From contig CM075676.1 of NCBI GenBank assembly GCA_037962975.1, positions 93,318,001-93,382,000 on the forward strand: a stretch of 64,000 nucleotides of DNA, written 5' to 3'. Below the pieces are notes generated by a model. That model ran no database searches, had not been told where the DNA came from, and worked only from the letters and a program-made list of their open reading frames with translations. The position numbers and the translations under genes were made by a program. The DNA is from Clitoria ternatea. Lineage: Eukaryota; Streptophyta; Magnoliopsida; Fabales; Fabaceae. Positions 35,896 to 49,051 of the stretch are shown one piece after another; position 1 is the first letter of the stretch; each line of letters begins with the position of its first letter.

Positions 35896-36289
35896 GAAAG
35901 GGATGTGGAGGAAGATGGTAGCCATGTGGACCCTAGACTGATTCTTACCTGCTCTGTAGGCAGGATGAGCTCCGCTTTTTTTTTGATAATTATAGTTTTA
36001 ACTTGGTCCTTATGCGTTTTTTTGTTACCGAGGTGTGATTACCCTTTATTTTTGGAATGGAATTTTACTCTTGTTTCCGATATCATCTTTTATCAAAAGA
36101 CTTGTAATTTTTCCGTTGCTCTTAACATCCAAAGTTATATGCTTAAACTCTGAATGAACCTACAAAGTATCGAAGTTTATTTTAGATGTAGTTAATTTAA
36201 CATCGAATAAACTTTATTAGCTTAGTATAATTGTTCCACGATTTTACCCATTTTAACTATTTAAAATCAATAACTACTACGGGCTTTCG
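35896..36289 (+). other. 3' flank of the transposon ORF
   Basis: T-rich trailer after the stop with no ORF of note; joins LTR-like sequence at about 36290. No terminal repeat of the outer transposon was recognised. Confidence 0.4.
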
Positions 36290-37087
36290 TATAAACATAT
36301 ATTATGTTTGGATTATTAAGTATCATGTAGATGATTTGGTAATTATGCGAGTATGTACATGTTGAGTGATGTTTCATGTTTTTGTGTGGACCATGTGCAT
36401 AGTTGTGTTGATAATGGATTTACGATGTGAAAGGCCAAGATGATGGTCATATAGTCATATATGTATATGCACATGTAATAGTGTGACGTGAGTGATTATG
36501 AGTAGCGATATGTATGTTGTATGTGATGATAATGGACATTGATGGTGCTATGGTGATGTTGTGATGAACATGTTGATTAGTATCCAGGTTATACTTGATT
36601 TCCTTTGGCGTTAGGCCAATAGTAATCATATTTGATTGAATATGGTCAGGTTGTTATAATTGTATATGCGAAACGTATGTATGAATTTATGGTAGTTGAA
36701 TAGCACGAGTCTAAGTACGTGTCAATGAAATAGGGGATTATGAGACATAGGTGAATGAAGTGGAAAATGTTGATTTTAGCCAACTAGAATGGTGAAATTG
36801 AGTTCTAGTGGGATCCATAATACCTAGAGGGTCGAAATGTGACCCTAGTGGCATTTATAACATGCGTGTATGGTAAGATTGAAGTTTGAATTGCAATTGA
36901 TGTGATTTAAGAGGTGTGCATGAAATTGAGTGAATTGCATCTTCATGTATATCTTGGTTGTATGGAGGAGTTTTTGAGTACAGACTGTACCAGTAGGTAT
37001 ACAAGTTAAGTAGTGTAGAAGTTGACCCAGAGGTCAAATTGTGCATAATTATGCAAAACAGGGTGTTTGATAATCGATTACATAATT

Positions 37088-37585
37088 TGTAACGCCCTGG
37101 CCGCTTTTCAGGAATGAACGACTCGCCCCACAGACCAACACGAGACCTTTCCAATGTGCTTTTGTCCTCACTCACACATTTCCTGAGAACTTCCCAGGAG
37201 GTCACCCATCCCAAAATTACTCTAAGTTAAGCACGCTTAACTTTGGAGTTCTTAAGTGATAGGCTACCGAAAAGGCTAATGCATTTGTTGGTATAGGTAG
37301 TACGAATTCATTTCTTTAAGCTATCCTTGACTGTATAGTCCCATACCTATACAGTCTTTGGATCCCTCTCATTCCGGTATGTATTCGATTTATTCATGTG
37401 TCCCTCCCACTGGAAGCCTGCCAGGAGCCGCTTCTTGTCCGTGCCCATGCACCGACGATCACTCCCCGCCCTCAACAGTGCCCGGGATGTCACATTCCCC
37501 GCTGGAAGCCTGCCAGGAGCCATTCCTTGTCCGTGTCCATGCACCGGCGATCACTCCCCGCCCTCAACAGCGCCAGGATGTCACA
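37088..37585 (-). repeat. Cassandra 3' LTR
   Basis: 498 bp, close to 37656-38152 with scattered substitutions and a 1-bp indel near its start (CCCTGGCC against CCCGACC). Confidence 0.9.
37189..37252 (-). ncRNA. 5S rRNA-like segment in Cassandra 3' LTR
   Basis: Minus strand has the 5S internal promoter parts in order: A-box region AGTTAAGCGTGCTT (about 37229-37243) and the C-box region GGATGGGTGACCTCCTGGGA (37191-37210). The stretch between them has drifted. It is a retroelement part, not a host 5S gene. Confidence 0.85.
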
Positions 37586-37655
37586 TGCCCACCAGCTTCC
37601 GCCTGGTTCGTCCTCGAACCATACCGTACTAGGAGAGGCTAGGCTCTGATACCAC

Positions 37656-38152
37656 TGTAACGCCCGACCGCTTTTCAGGAATGAACGACTCGCCCCACAG
37701 ACCAACACGAGACCTTTCCAATGTGCTTTTGTCCTCACTCACACATTTCCTGAGAACTTCCCAGGAGGTCACCCATCTCAGAATTACTCCAAGTTAAGCA
37801 CACTTAACTTTGGAGTTCTTAAGTGATAGGCTACCGAAAAGGCTAATGCATTTGTTGGTATAGGTAGTACGAATTCATTTCTTTAAGCTATCATCGACTG
37901 TATAGTCCCATACCTATACAGTCTTTGGATCCCTCTCATTCTGATATGTATTCGATCCATTCATGTGTCCCTCCCACTAGAAGCCTGCTAGGAGCCGCTC
38001 CTTATCCGTGCCCATGCACTGGCGATCACTCCCCGCCCTCAACAGTGCCCGGGATGTCATATTCCCCGCTGGAAGCCTGCCAGGAGCCGCTCCTTGTCCG
38101 TGTCCATGCACCGGCGATCATTCCCCGCCCTCAACAGCGCCGGGATGTCACA
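37656..38152 (-). repeat. Cassandra 5' LTR
   Basis: 497 bp. Within it, as in the other LTR, the terminal ~92 bp (GGAAGCCTGCYAGGAGCC to GATGTCAYA) are duplicated in tandem. Confidence 0.9.
37756..37819 (-). ncRNA. 5S rRNA-like segment in Cassandra 5' LTR
   Basis: Same as in the other LTR but with A-box AGTTAAGTGTGCTT and C-box GATGGGTGACCTCCTGGG, each with a substitution relative to the other copy. Confidence 0.85.
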
Positions 38153-38376
38153 TAATCTGTTACTAGAAGAGTATGTAACCTTCCTGCATAGGTGGTCTGC
38201 GGGTAATCGATCACCAGTTGTGTGTAATCGATTACCAAAATTCATGTAATGGGTTATAGGTGACATAGCCCTTAAGTTCCTATTGTCTATGGCTAGGAGT
38301 GTTTGTAAAGAGAGAAATTTACTCTAATTTTAATCACCTCGGGATAAGCCTTAAGAATCGCTAAATGGATGTTACA

Positions 38377-38472
38377 ATCTCACTTTCACATCTATCATAA
38401 GGGAAAACTCAGTCATGACAAATAGTTGTTCAATTTAATTATTTTATAAACACGGGTAAGGAAAAGGGTGAG
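38377..38472. other. Short unassigned stretch between LTRs
   Basis: AT-rich, between the family X terminus and the solo LTR at 38473. It ends with the left GTGAG duplication. Confidence 0.5.
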
Positions 38473-41400
38473 TGTAACACCCCTAGTTTTATTTTTATAT
38501 TAAAATTTTGAGGGAATTAAATTATGGTTCTTTAGAACTTTTTAATCTACGTATTATTTATGATTTTTTGGAATTTTTTTTAGAATTTTGGAATTTTTTA
38601 ATAAAATAATATTTTTTAAAATAATTTTAAATTCATATAAGTGACTTAAATTAAAAATATTTATAAGAAAGTAAATTTAAATTATAAGAAAATTTTCTAA
38701 AATCCGTTTCAAGTAGACTTATCTAAAAATTATCGGTTTGAGAAAAATCTTGATTTTTTCCAATCGTTAAAAAATTGGGAACATATCAATAAATTTTTAT
38801 TAACAGAAAATTGTAGATTTTTAAAATTTAAACTTTATATCACTTGTTATAAAATTAGTAAGGACTGATATAATATCGCTAAATTTCAAAAAGGACTCAT
38901 TTTGAATATTTAAAATATACCGAGTGAAGAGTTACTATTTGACTTAATAATTTTGCCGACAGTTACTATGCAAAACACCGTGCATGTATGAAATTTTCAA
39001 AAGATGCACAGTAACCAGGAATAAAAAATTCAAAAATACACAGTACTTTTATATTAAAATAATGGAATGCATAGTAAATTTTTTTCCTATAAATACCGAA
39101 GGATTTCTTCTTTAGAATTCACAATTTCAGATTAAGTTTTCTTAATATAGTAGTGCTAGTGAGATAGTGGTGGAAGTGAGAGAGAGAAGTAAATTTTTTG
39201 GGAGAAGGTTCTGCTAAAATCCTAAGGTTTCTCTTTTATATTTTTTGGGTTATTATCATATGGTTTTTAGAAATCTGTTATTATACTAGAAATAATATTA
39301 TTTTAAGTTACTATTCTGCATAGTAAAACACTATTTCAATAGTAAATTACTATTTCAATAGTAAATTACTATTTAAATAGTAAATTACTATTTACTATTA
39401 CTATTTACCTTTACTATTCACGTTTTTACTATTTACCGTTACTATTCACGATTTACTATTTACCGTTACTATTCACAATTTACTATTTACTGTTACTATT
39501 CACGTTTTACTATTCACTATTCATTATTCACTATTCAAAATTTACCATTTCTGTTTTAAGTAGTAATCTTAATCCTCATCTTATGCCTATACTGGAATAA
39601 GATTGGTATTAATATTTCTAGAAATTGGAGGCGCAAAGCAAACTCTCTTTTGGTAACAACTCAAGGTAAGGGGGAGTGAGATAAGAGTATAATATGAAAA
39701 GACATAAGAATAATGGGAGGAGTCCCCTACTCCCTTTAAATTTAATAATATTATTATTTTAAAATATTAACTTTTTAACTTAAAATTTTTAATAAATTTT
39801 AAATTAAATATCCGGTTTAACTAACTCTAACATACCCATGCAAGGACTTGGACCATTATGACATATATGGACTGGACTATACCTATGCAAGGACTTGGAC
39901 CATTATGACCCATATGGACTGAACAATACCTATGCAAGGACCAGATTATATGGACTTACATATACCTATGCTAGGAATGGACAAAAGGAACAAAAAAAAT
40001 CAACTATATTAATAATCATTACATTTTGCATTATGATATGTATTTAATGATATTTAATTAATTTGATTATGATTGATTTATGATTGATGATGTTTAACTG
40101 TGATTGATAATATTTGATTGATGATATTGTAATGTGGAGTTTGAGCATATAGCGAGCATGACAGAAAGCTAAAATTCAGTAAGAATTTCTTACCTTACTC
40201 TTTAAATTTTTATTATCTTTTATTTCTTCGTAAAAATTATTTTTATATTTAGAATAAAAAATAGTATTTATTTTAGAAAGTAGACATTTTATGAAAATTA
40301 ATTTATAACAAATTGAGATAATTAAATTTTGAATTAAAGAAAATTTTTTGTAATTTTAAGTATTTACGGTTAATGATTTAAAGATTATTCTCTTTTAATA
40401 AAATAAAATTTTTAAAAGAAAATTATTTTATTTTTCCAACTTAATAACTAAAGATATTTGAAAATAATTGAGAATTTGATCTTGTTAAGATTTAATATGA
40501 AAAAGTTTTGAGATATTTAAGGCTTAGAAACTCAATTTCAGTGAGAATTAAAAACTGTACCAAATTTATTTCTGTGGGACAGAAATTCAAAGAATTGAGA
40601 AAATGTACAGTTTATAGAAATGATGTTGTAAACCTTTTAAGGTATTTAATAATTGAGTTTCTAAAAGCCTTAACCAACTAAATACGCGAGTAGTTCATGC
40701 ATCATGAATCATTAAAGTGAAATAAAATGATATTGTCTGGGGACGGATTATAGAAACCGAGGATACATTAGAGGAGGCTTAATTACGAGCCTTGGGATGA
40801 GAGGGTGTGAAAGGGTGCTTCAGGGGACCTGGGGTAGCTCCCTAGTGTCGGGTACTTTCACAATAAAAACTTTCTCAATCTGATTAGTCTCTACGTGTTT
40901 CCATGCCAGTTGAGCTGTTCATATTATTATTATCCGGACTTATGGAACAGTGTAAACTCCTGTTGGCCCAGTGCAAATTAAAATTTAAGGGCCCACATAT
41001 ATAGGTAAGTTATGATGAAGATGTTACATAACATTCATGCATTCATAATTGATTGTGTATGTGATTGTGATTGATATTATTATGTATTGGTCTGTGAAAA
41101 CCCTTTGTTGCTTATGTCTTAATCGATAATATTATATTCTGTTTCTCACTCCTTTCTCCGTGTCTTTGTTTCACATGTTTTAAATTGATGGTTCAGAGGG
41201 AAGGATCGAAGAATATCGTCAGTAAATATAGCACGTTCTAGAAAGGGAGCTCGGTATGAATACCGTGGTCCAATGAATAAATAATGTTATTAAGTAACTG
41301 CTTCTGGGCCATGGAGTTTCCTCTCTTTCTTACAATGTTTAATATTTATTTTCGTTGGATGAATGTAAAATTACTTTATAAAGTTTTAATAATATTTATG

Positions 41401-41522
41401 AGGTATTTCAGAAATAATGTATATAATTTATTCCGATAGTTTCTTTTTAACAATCATATCTTTAGTAAAAAAAAATTACAAATTTTTCTAGAATTTATTA
41501 AGGTGTAACAGAGGGTGTTACA
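38473..41522 (+). mobile_element. Solo LTR (3050 bp) of the young element's family, opposite orientation
   Basis: Termini TGTAACACCCC/GGGTGTTACA, with a perfect 5-bp duplication GTGAG (38468-38472, 41523-41527). Over its length it matches the reverse complement of the 3827-bp LTRs, including the TATA box CCTATAAATACCG (39086-39098), the AATAGT minisatellite and the block with GGAGCTACCCC/GTCGGGTACTTTCAC. It diverges by many substitutions and indels, so it belongs to an older subfamily or insertion. Confidence 0.9.
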
Positions 41523-43370
41523 GTGAGAAACAAAAAAATACCAATATCATACAAGGCATGTAAACATAATAGATTTTCACAAAGTATTTGGTTCTACTTG
41601 TAAATTATTATTATTATTTTTAAAACCTAACATTTACAACAATGAACATGAATGCTTGCATGATTGACATCTTATTTTAGTTCTCGTCTCAATTCATAAT
41701 TTAATTAAGGTCTAATGTTTTCTATACCACATTATACCATTATGTTTTATTAATTCTCTTATCGTTGATAATGTAATGCATGTGGCCCCTTAAGTTTTTT
41801 TTTATTAGGAGCAGCAAGAATTGAAATGAAATATTAACTGCCCATCTGGTAAATTGAACAACTCCATTGACCTTAATATGCACTTAGGGCCTAGTCAGAT
41901 TGACAAGAGCTTGATGTGAATTTACTAGACACTGGGGAGCGACCCTGGGTCTCCTAGGCCTCTCTTTACACTCTTTCATCCCAAGGTTTGCTATTGAACC
42001 ATCTCTAATGCATTCATCAGATTTTAACCGTATCTCCCAAAATATTCATATCTTTCACTTATTACACGATGAATGTTATATATTTAATTAGTTCAAACTT
42101 TCATATATTTTTCATTCATTTTCACAGGGTCTACAAAAATTTTGGCAAAGTTTCCTTTGTAAATTTGATATTTTCAAATTTTATCTTTGACCTGTTACAC
42201 TCAAAATTCCCAAACAGTATTATATATCCATGATCAAAACTTTCCAAAATTTTATTCTTTCATTTACAAGCATCATCCTTCGAAATGATTATATATATAT
42301 ATATATTATAACAAATATTACATTTCATAAATACAAACCTACATTATAATAAAATATAAATAATAAATAATAAAATGTACGATATTTACAAAACTTTCCT
42401 TGGTCCAACGAGAGGGAGTTTGAAAGATCTCATACATCAGGGAAAGCGGTTACCACAAACGAGAGACCAGGAGCAAAATGCCACTCTACTAGACGGAGAG
42501 GAGAGGGCCCAGCTTCACTGATTGAGGTTAGGGTTCGGGGGGGGCGAGTCAGAGGCAGTCCCAAGAGCAAAAGTCACTGATAGCCGCATTGAGTGGGTCT
42601 TCGGGAGAACATGAGTATCACCGGTGTAGTGCAGCTCGAGGATAAGCCTTCACGTCCCCCAAGCTGTTTGGATTGTATTATCTGTCTTCAACAACCAATC
42701 AAGCAATAAAGGAAGTGTTAGCCTATTGTCGGGGACTAGTTCCCTTCAGCTGACAGCTCTGACAGACTGCTTTATAAATAATTTAATAAATAAAGGCACT
42801 AATTAGTAAATAGTAAATAACAAAAAAAAATAAATAGCAACAAATAAAAATATTGAGAGGGTTAAGGAGTCTCTTCCATCATTCTACATGTTTTATACTT
42901 AGTAATTTCTCATCTCACTTCCCCTTTACCTGATTATTTGATTCGGGTGTAGATGTATCCAAGATTAATTTGACTAACCTAAACAAACAGGTTCTTAATA
43001 CTAGTGTTTAATTTAATTATTTTATTTTATTTTATTTCTTCTTAGAATAATAAGGATAACAATAGCGATAATAATAATAATGAGAACAATAATAATATTT
43101 CAACAACATAATAATAATAACAACAATAATAATGATAATAACAAAAAATAAAATAAATGAATAACATAATAAAATAAATAAAATAATAATAAAACAGAAA
43201 TAATAGTAATAAAATCTGAATAACATAAATAACAATAATTATAAGGTTTAAATAAATAAACCAATAAAAATAAAAATGATAAAATAAAAATAATAAATAA
43301 ATAAATATATAAACAAAATCTAAATAAATAACATAAATAAATAAATAATAAACATAATAAATACCAAATA

Positions 43371-43401
<31 letters not shown>

Positions 43402-44048
43402 TAAATAAATAAATAAACTTATTTGAGATTATAATATGTGTGTGTGCATCCACACCCTAAAAAGAGAGAGAAGAAGAAGAACCATGGACTTGTACGTGTA
43501 GCGAGGAATCAAAGAAGAGGAATAAGAACGGAACATGCAATTGGAAATGACAAGTACTTTATATAAACTTTTTTAATAGTTATCCACAACAATAATATTT
43601 AATTTCAAGTATTTTTTAGATAAATTTTATACCTATAATTTTGTTATGAGTACTCAAAATGTGCTTAAGAAAGGAAATGTAAGTTTTTAATGAATTTTTT
43701 AACCCTAAAATATTTCAAATAGTAAACATTTAAATACTTGTTTTCTATAAGTTACTATTTTGTTTTCTAACCAAACAACTTGTAAACCTTATGAAAATTT
43801 AAACTTAAGTTCATATGCATGAATCCAAACTCCCTACCAAGTTTTGTAATTTATTGATAATATTTTTAATGACTATATTTTAAGCTATTTTCACTTATTA
43901 CCAAAAAATCCAAAATATTCCATAAAATCCTATAAATTATAACGATCAATAAGTTTTAACGAACCTTAAGCTAATTATGTTAAAATATTAAATTATAATT
44001 TTCTTACAAATTTATCCTTTGATTTAAGACAATAAAAAATGAATGTTA
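41523..44048 (-). mobile_element. Older LTR relic of the same family
   Basis: Begins GTGAGAAACAAA, matching 26136 of the young LTR, and continues through the blocks GTGGSCCCTTAAGTTTT, ACTRGRGAGCGACCC and CATCCCAAGG to a TGTTACA end at 44048. Same orientation as the young element. Contains an AAT-rich block (43022-43420) where the young LTR has its AATAGT array. The left part is missing or unrecognisable. Confidence 0.65.
43022..43420. repeat. AAT/AAATA-rich low-complexity block
   Basis: AATAATAAT and AAATAAATA runs over about 400 bases; ORFs here on either strand are composition artefacts. Confidence 0.9.
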
Positions 44049-44541
44049 CAGTATATACATAAAAAGCTACCTATATGTTGGAGTAAAATTAATACTAATA
44101 TGTGAAAAAAAGTCTGTCGAGTTGATGTCAATGAAGTGAAAGTCATTTAGATATCAGCAGATAGCAATGATAAAAGTACCACATTAAGTAACTAAAAAAG
44201 TTCAAAGTGGTATTTAAGTCATGAGATTCTTCAATCTAATTAATTAGTCTTTTAAGTTGTGAAGTTGTATCACCTTTCTTTACAATCTCATATACAAAAA
44301 TAAAATTGAAAAATGTAATTTTTTTTTATGAATGAAAAAATCTAACATCTAAATGATATGTTGCAGTAATATAACGCATTGAATTTCTTAAATCTTATAT
44401 ATTATCATATGTTCAAACTATACATACACATAGCATATGTATTCTTAAAACAAATTTTATACTTTTTTTTTCAATGAACCCATGTTTTATACATTGAATT
44501 TGGGTTATTAGATAAAGTATCAATAAAATTATAAATTGTTA
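44049..44541. other. AT-rich intergenic DNA
   Basis: Nothing recognised. Confidence 0.5.
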
Positions 44542-45127
44542 TGTCCATTGTGCGGGGGGTAACGTGCTCCTCGTATAACCGGTGTCAAATGTTTCACACT
44601 CTTCCACTTTTTTACATTATTTCAGTGAGAGTCTAGTATTATAAACACAGGTCTAGTGAGAACTTTGTGCCCTCTAAGTTTAAGTAAGCTTTTAGTCAAT
44701 TCCAAACCTAGGTGATGGGATATACCGGATGTGTACCTACAACAAGGGCTCTGATGCTTAAGTCAGTACGTGTGTAATGGAGTAATAAAGAGATTAAGGA
44801 GAGCAATTAACGAGGGTAAATGTTGTAACTTGTGTGAATTAATGAATGACTTCTATTTATAGAACTTCCATAAATACAACTTGTGATTTGACATCTGTCA
44901 GTACTACCTACCGTTTTTGCTCAAAGACAAGTTGCTCACTTGCACGTGACTTCTGACTTAGTGTCAGCTTTTCCAACCAGGGTCAAGTCTGTGAATCCAT
45001 ACCGAAGTTTAATTATTGTCCGATTTTAGGTACTTCGTCTAGTATTTGATTTGACTTAACATTAATCATTATTGTTTAACGTAGCCGGTGTCACTTACCT
45101 TTAGGGACCGGTATGCACATCGGATCA
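44542..45127 (-). mobile_element. LTR relic, TGATCCGG family, 586 bp
   Basis: On the minus strand starts TGATCCGATGTGCATACCGG and ends ATGGACA. TATA CTATAAATAGAAG near 44853-44865, then CTGACTTAAGCATCAGAGCC (44750-44769). No clear target duplication found. Confidence 0.65.
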
Positions 45128-48029
45128 TAAATTTTGTGAAATCTTGTGCATTTCATCCAAACAATAAAAGTTTTAATTATTGTTACTAAATTATTGTTTT
45201 TATTTTTCAAAGCCCTATTATTAAACTGTTGAAATTCACGTATGATAGAAAGTTATCCAGAGAAATAACTTTAGCAAAAGTTACTCTCAGTTAATGTACT
45301 TATATGATTTAATGTTTATTCACTTATAATAACTTGAAAATAGAAATATTTCTTCTTTAGTTGGGTTACATATGAATTGATGTTTGTTCTTGGAAAAAAA
45401 ATGAAAGCATCTTCTTCCGGTGGTCCTTATGAGATTGAGAATTGATTGCTACAGGAAGATGGTACAAATTTCACCGGTCACGCTAACTTTTGGATAATTG
45501 ATGGACTAGGGAATTACTCAATTTAATATTAAAAAAAGATTGTATAGAGCAACTATGAGATATTAACAAGTAATGTATGATTGAGATTATAACTCACAAT
45601 CTAGTATACAAGCCAGGAAAATGCTAACCAGATGAAAGGTTTTATCAGAAACATTATTAAAATTAAAAAATATTCATATTAATTTTTAAGTAATTATCAC
45701 ACAATCTTTAATAAAATATTTTATTTTTACTTCTTTAAACAATGTTTTTAAGATACTGATTAAAAGGTCGTCAACTTTCAGTGAGAAAATTAGGTGCAGA
45801 AGTTAAAGATAGGGAAAAAAAAATACATGACAGTGTTTATAGAAATGAAAACGGTTAAGATGGAGATAAAGATGTAATTGTGACGGTTATTTAAAAATTA
45901 ATCATCACCACAAAATATTTTATGTGGCATGTACATTTCTTTATCATTTAACGTAAGACATAATTCCCTCCTATAAATAATTAATGGGTTGAGCCTAATT
46001 GAAAACTCGTGGCTTATGTTAAGGATTTTCCCCCTTATTTAAATATGTTAAGGATTAAATTGCAAAATTGAGTTATAACGAAAATGTTACTTTACTCCAA
46101 AAGTTAGTAGTCACTGATATTTTGGTATCACATGCATGAATGAAAAACAATGAGCAAAGCTTAATAAAATTCAAAAAGTGTGTTGTTTGATTAGCTTTCG
46201 TTTTCGTTTGGTTTCAGTTAAGGAAATAGAATTAAAGAAATAGAGAAATTTAAGGGTTGATATTAATCCTTCACGCTCTCACACGTTCGAGATAATCAAA
46301 ACTCCGTTTAACTATAAAATTTATTTTTGAGTTTTTGACTAACCATAATTCACAACCAAACACACCCGAAGCCAGCAGCTTCTTTACCCGTAGAGAAGTG
46401 ATGCCAACTGTAAGCCTAATCATCGAAAGCTACAACTGAAGACGGCTAAAGACTGTGATGATGAACTTTATTTTCTGAATATATGATAGAACGTAGAAAT
46501 ATCAACCATCAAATAGATTATCTATGTTTTATATATAACGGTTCATATCTTCTGAGTCTATCATACGTCACATCTTATTCGTACTTTTCCCCTTCAAAAC
46601 CTCCAAATTTTGGAATGAGAGAATTGCTAACCTTATGTACCAAATAAATAAAGCTCAATTACACTCACACGTCTTTAAGTTCAATCAAAGTTTGCTATGT
46701 TCTACAGTGATTCCTCCCGGTCTTTTTAAGGCTTAGTTTTTTTTTTTTTTTTGGTTCTGAGGCATAGTAGGATGAAAGGTTTATAAAATAAATAAATATT
46801 TTTATTGTCAAATAAACGAATTTTGTAATTTAAGTGATAGTTTTTATATTATTTAAAATCTAAAAATTAACTATAATATCATAAAAATTTAAATGCTTTT
46901 CATATATGTAATTTTGCATATACAATACTACAGTGGTATATTTAACTTTAATTTAATTATTTGCAGGGAGATGGAACAGTGTTGAAAAATTATTGTAAGG
47001 TTTCAGACTTTTTTATTACTTGATGCAGAATATATTTTTAGTTTTGGTTTGTCATATTTAAAAACTTAAAGTATCTTAATAATATGTATAAAAACTTGAT
47101 TTACATTAAAATCAATAAAAAACGTTAACAAACAAATATTAAACACAAATGAACTCATCTAAAATAAATAAAGGAGTTTCTAAAAAGTTTACAACATATA
47201 CAACATATATTAATTATCAATTTTGCATGTTTAAGTTAATTTTAACATATTTTAATATCATAAATTTAACTTTATATATAGCAAATATTATGTGTATTTA
47301 TAAATTATATTAATCATAAATTATGGTTTATTTTATAAAATTATATAAAAGTTTTTAAATTAATAATTAGATAAGTTAAAAATGTTTTCTTTTGTTTCTT
47401 TATTAAATAGATTTTTCAAAAAAGCTTAGTGTAATTTTATTATTAAAACTAGAACTTAAATAAGTCCAGTATTGTCTAGCCTATTCTCACATTTAATAAG
47501 TGTCATTGTAAACATTATTTACACTACATTGTAAAATTTCTTTTCTTTTGCCACTTTACATAACAACTTTAAAAATTAGATCTAATTTATTTATGGGTCG
47601 TAAGGGAAGTGCTCACCTCATCTATCACCTTAAGACGGATACTGTTATATTTTTCTCTTGTTTTTTAAAACCCCCAGTAATACAGACATTTTTTAATTTA
47701 TTTTAAATACTTTGTTATTTACATTGATTTCTCTTATTTTTTATATTATCATATAAAAATTAGAAAACTAAAGTATGTAGAAAAAGGAAGAAATACCAAA
47801 CATAATTTTATCAAATCTCGGAATGTAAGTATACTTTTTCTTCCTATATATTTAATTCAACTCAATTTCAATGCACGTTATATCATCAAATTAGTTTAAA
47901 AAATTAAGGTCCGTTTCGGATGATTTTTAGTTTTTAATTATATATTTTTATCCTTATGATTTTGGATTTTAAAAAATTATTGTAAAATTTGTATAATTTC
48001 AATCACAACTATATTATACATAAGTAACA
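45128..48029. other. AT-rich intergenic DNA
   Basis: No gene or complete element seen. A poly-T run at about 46736-46752. Confidence 0.5.
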
Positions 48030-48660
48030 ATAGCAAAATAATGGTGGTGGTGACAACGACGACGATGATGATAGTAGTGGTGATGCTAATGATAATGGCA
48101 GCAATGATAATGGAATGGTGGTTGGGGCGGGTGACAATGGCGATGGCATTAGTGGGTTTAAGGTGGTTATGGTGGCCGAAATGGAGGTGGTGGTTTAGGG
48201 CTTAGGGTTTCCAGTGGAGGCAACGACGACAATGGTAGTGTCAATCATGGTGGTGGTAGTAGCGATAATTGTTTAGGGCTTAAGATTTAGAGTAGTGATG
48301 ACAACTATGATGGTGATAGTGGTGATGGTGACAATTACAGTAACAATGACAATTGTGGTGAAAATAGCGGTGGTGAAGATGGTGATAGTGATGGCAGTGC
48401 TGGCAAATGGTAGTGTATATGGTGGTACTGATTGTGGTTGTTATGGCGACAATGGAGGTGGTGGTTGTGGAGGCAATGGTGGCAATGAAGATGGTGGCAG
48501 CGACGATGACAATGACGATAATTGTGGTGGTGGTAATGATGATTGCGATGGTGACAGTGGCGGTGGCATAGGGTTTAATGTTAATTAGCATTTAGGATGG
48601 TGGTGGCAATAATAATGTTAGTGGTGTTGGTGACGGATTACGATTCAGAGGTGGTGACGA
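48030..48660. repeat. Degenerate GGT/GAT trinucleotide block
   Basis: About 630 bases dominated by GGTGGT, GATGAT, GACAAT and GTGATG triplets. It gives long open frames on both strands (Met/Val/Gly/Asp on one, His/Thr/Ile on the other), which is what such a repeat produces. Confidence 0.85.
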
Positions 48661-49051
48661 TAATGATTTTAAGTTTAAGGTTTGAAATTTAAAGTTTGTT
48701 TAGAATGTGAAAATATGGTTATTGAAAAGATTTTTTTAGGGTGAACCTAAAAATAAGTCAACCCCTAACGACTCTTGGTTTCTTGTTTGTACATAGAGGG
48801 GGGAATATGATGAAAAAATCTCTTATTTATTTGGAATGAAAAATATGGAAGGTAAAAGGAAATAAGGTGTTTTTTCTTGTTTATCAATTAATTTAATATT
48901 TAATAAATATTATTAAATATAAAAATGATTTTCTATATTAAAAATCATTATAATGAAAATTAACTTATATATAATTTAACTTATTTATTATATAATTAAA
49001 TTGTTTTTATTTATTCTCACTTTTCATTAATTCAAACAATAAAAAGTGAAA

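Larger units (their letters stand above)
37088..38152 (-). mobile_element. Cassandra TRIM retrotransposon, 1065 bp
   Basis: Two LTRs (37088-37585, 37656-38152), termini TGTAACG/GTCACA, a 70-bp interior with the primer site TGGTATCAGAGC (minus strand, 37643-37654) and a purine-rich tract beside the left LTR. Each LTR carries 5S rRNA-like sequence in sense orientation, the hallmark of Cassandra. Flanks TAATT (37083-37087) and TAATC (38153-38157) match in 4 of 5 bases. There is no protein; like other Cassandra elements it must use enzymes in trans. Confidence 0.92.
36290..38376 (-). mobile_element. Family X LTR relic, copy 2, containing a Cassandra element
   Basis: The right end reads GGATGTTACA at 38367-38376. 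Without the nested 37088-38152, about 1 kb matches the reverse complement of 3277-4350. ATCGAT-centred dyads lie at 37068-37082, 38202-38215 and 38222-38238. The left end is truncated at an uncertain point. Confidence 0.6.

Noticed and set aside
37358..37738. Overlapping GC-rich ORFs of 78-94 codons in several frames
   Set aside because: They lie in the Cassandra LTR, appear in all frames and recur in the other LTR; they reflect the duplicated GC-rich LTR end, not a protein.
37189..37819. Two 5S rRNA genes
   Set aside because: Only the promoter-like parts match and the middle is altered; both copies are inside Cassandra LTRs.
43032..43453. Minus-strand ORFs of 67 and 117 codons rich in Ile/Tyr/Leu
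   Set aside because: Produced by AAT/AAATA low-complexity sequence.
48280..48591. About 100-codon ORFs on both strands
   Set aside because: Repeat-driven triplet sequence with no start context or domain.
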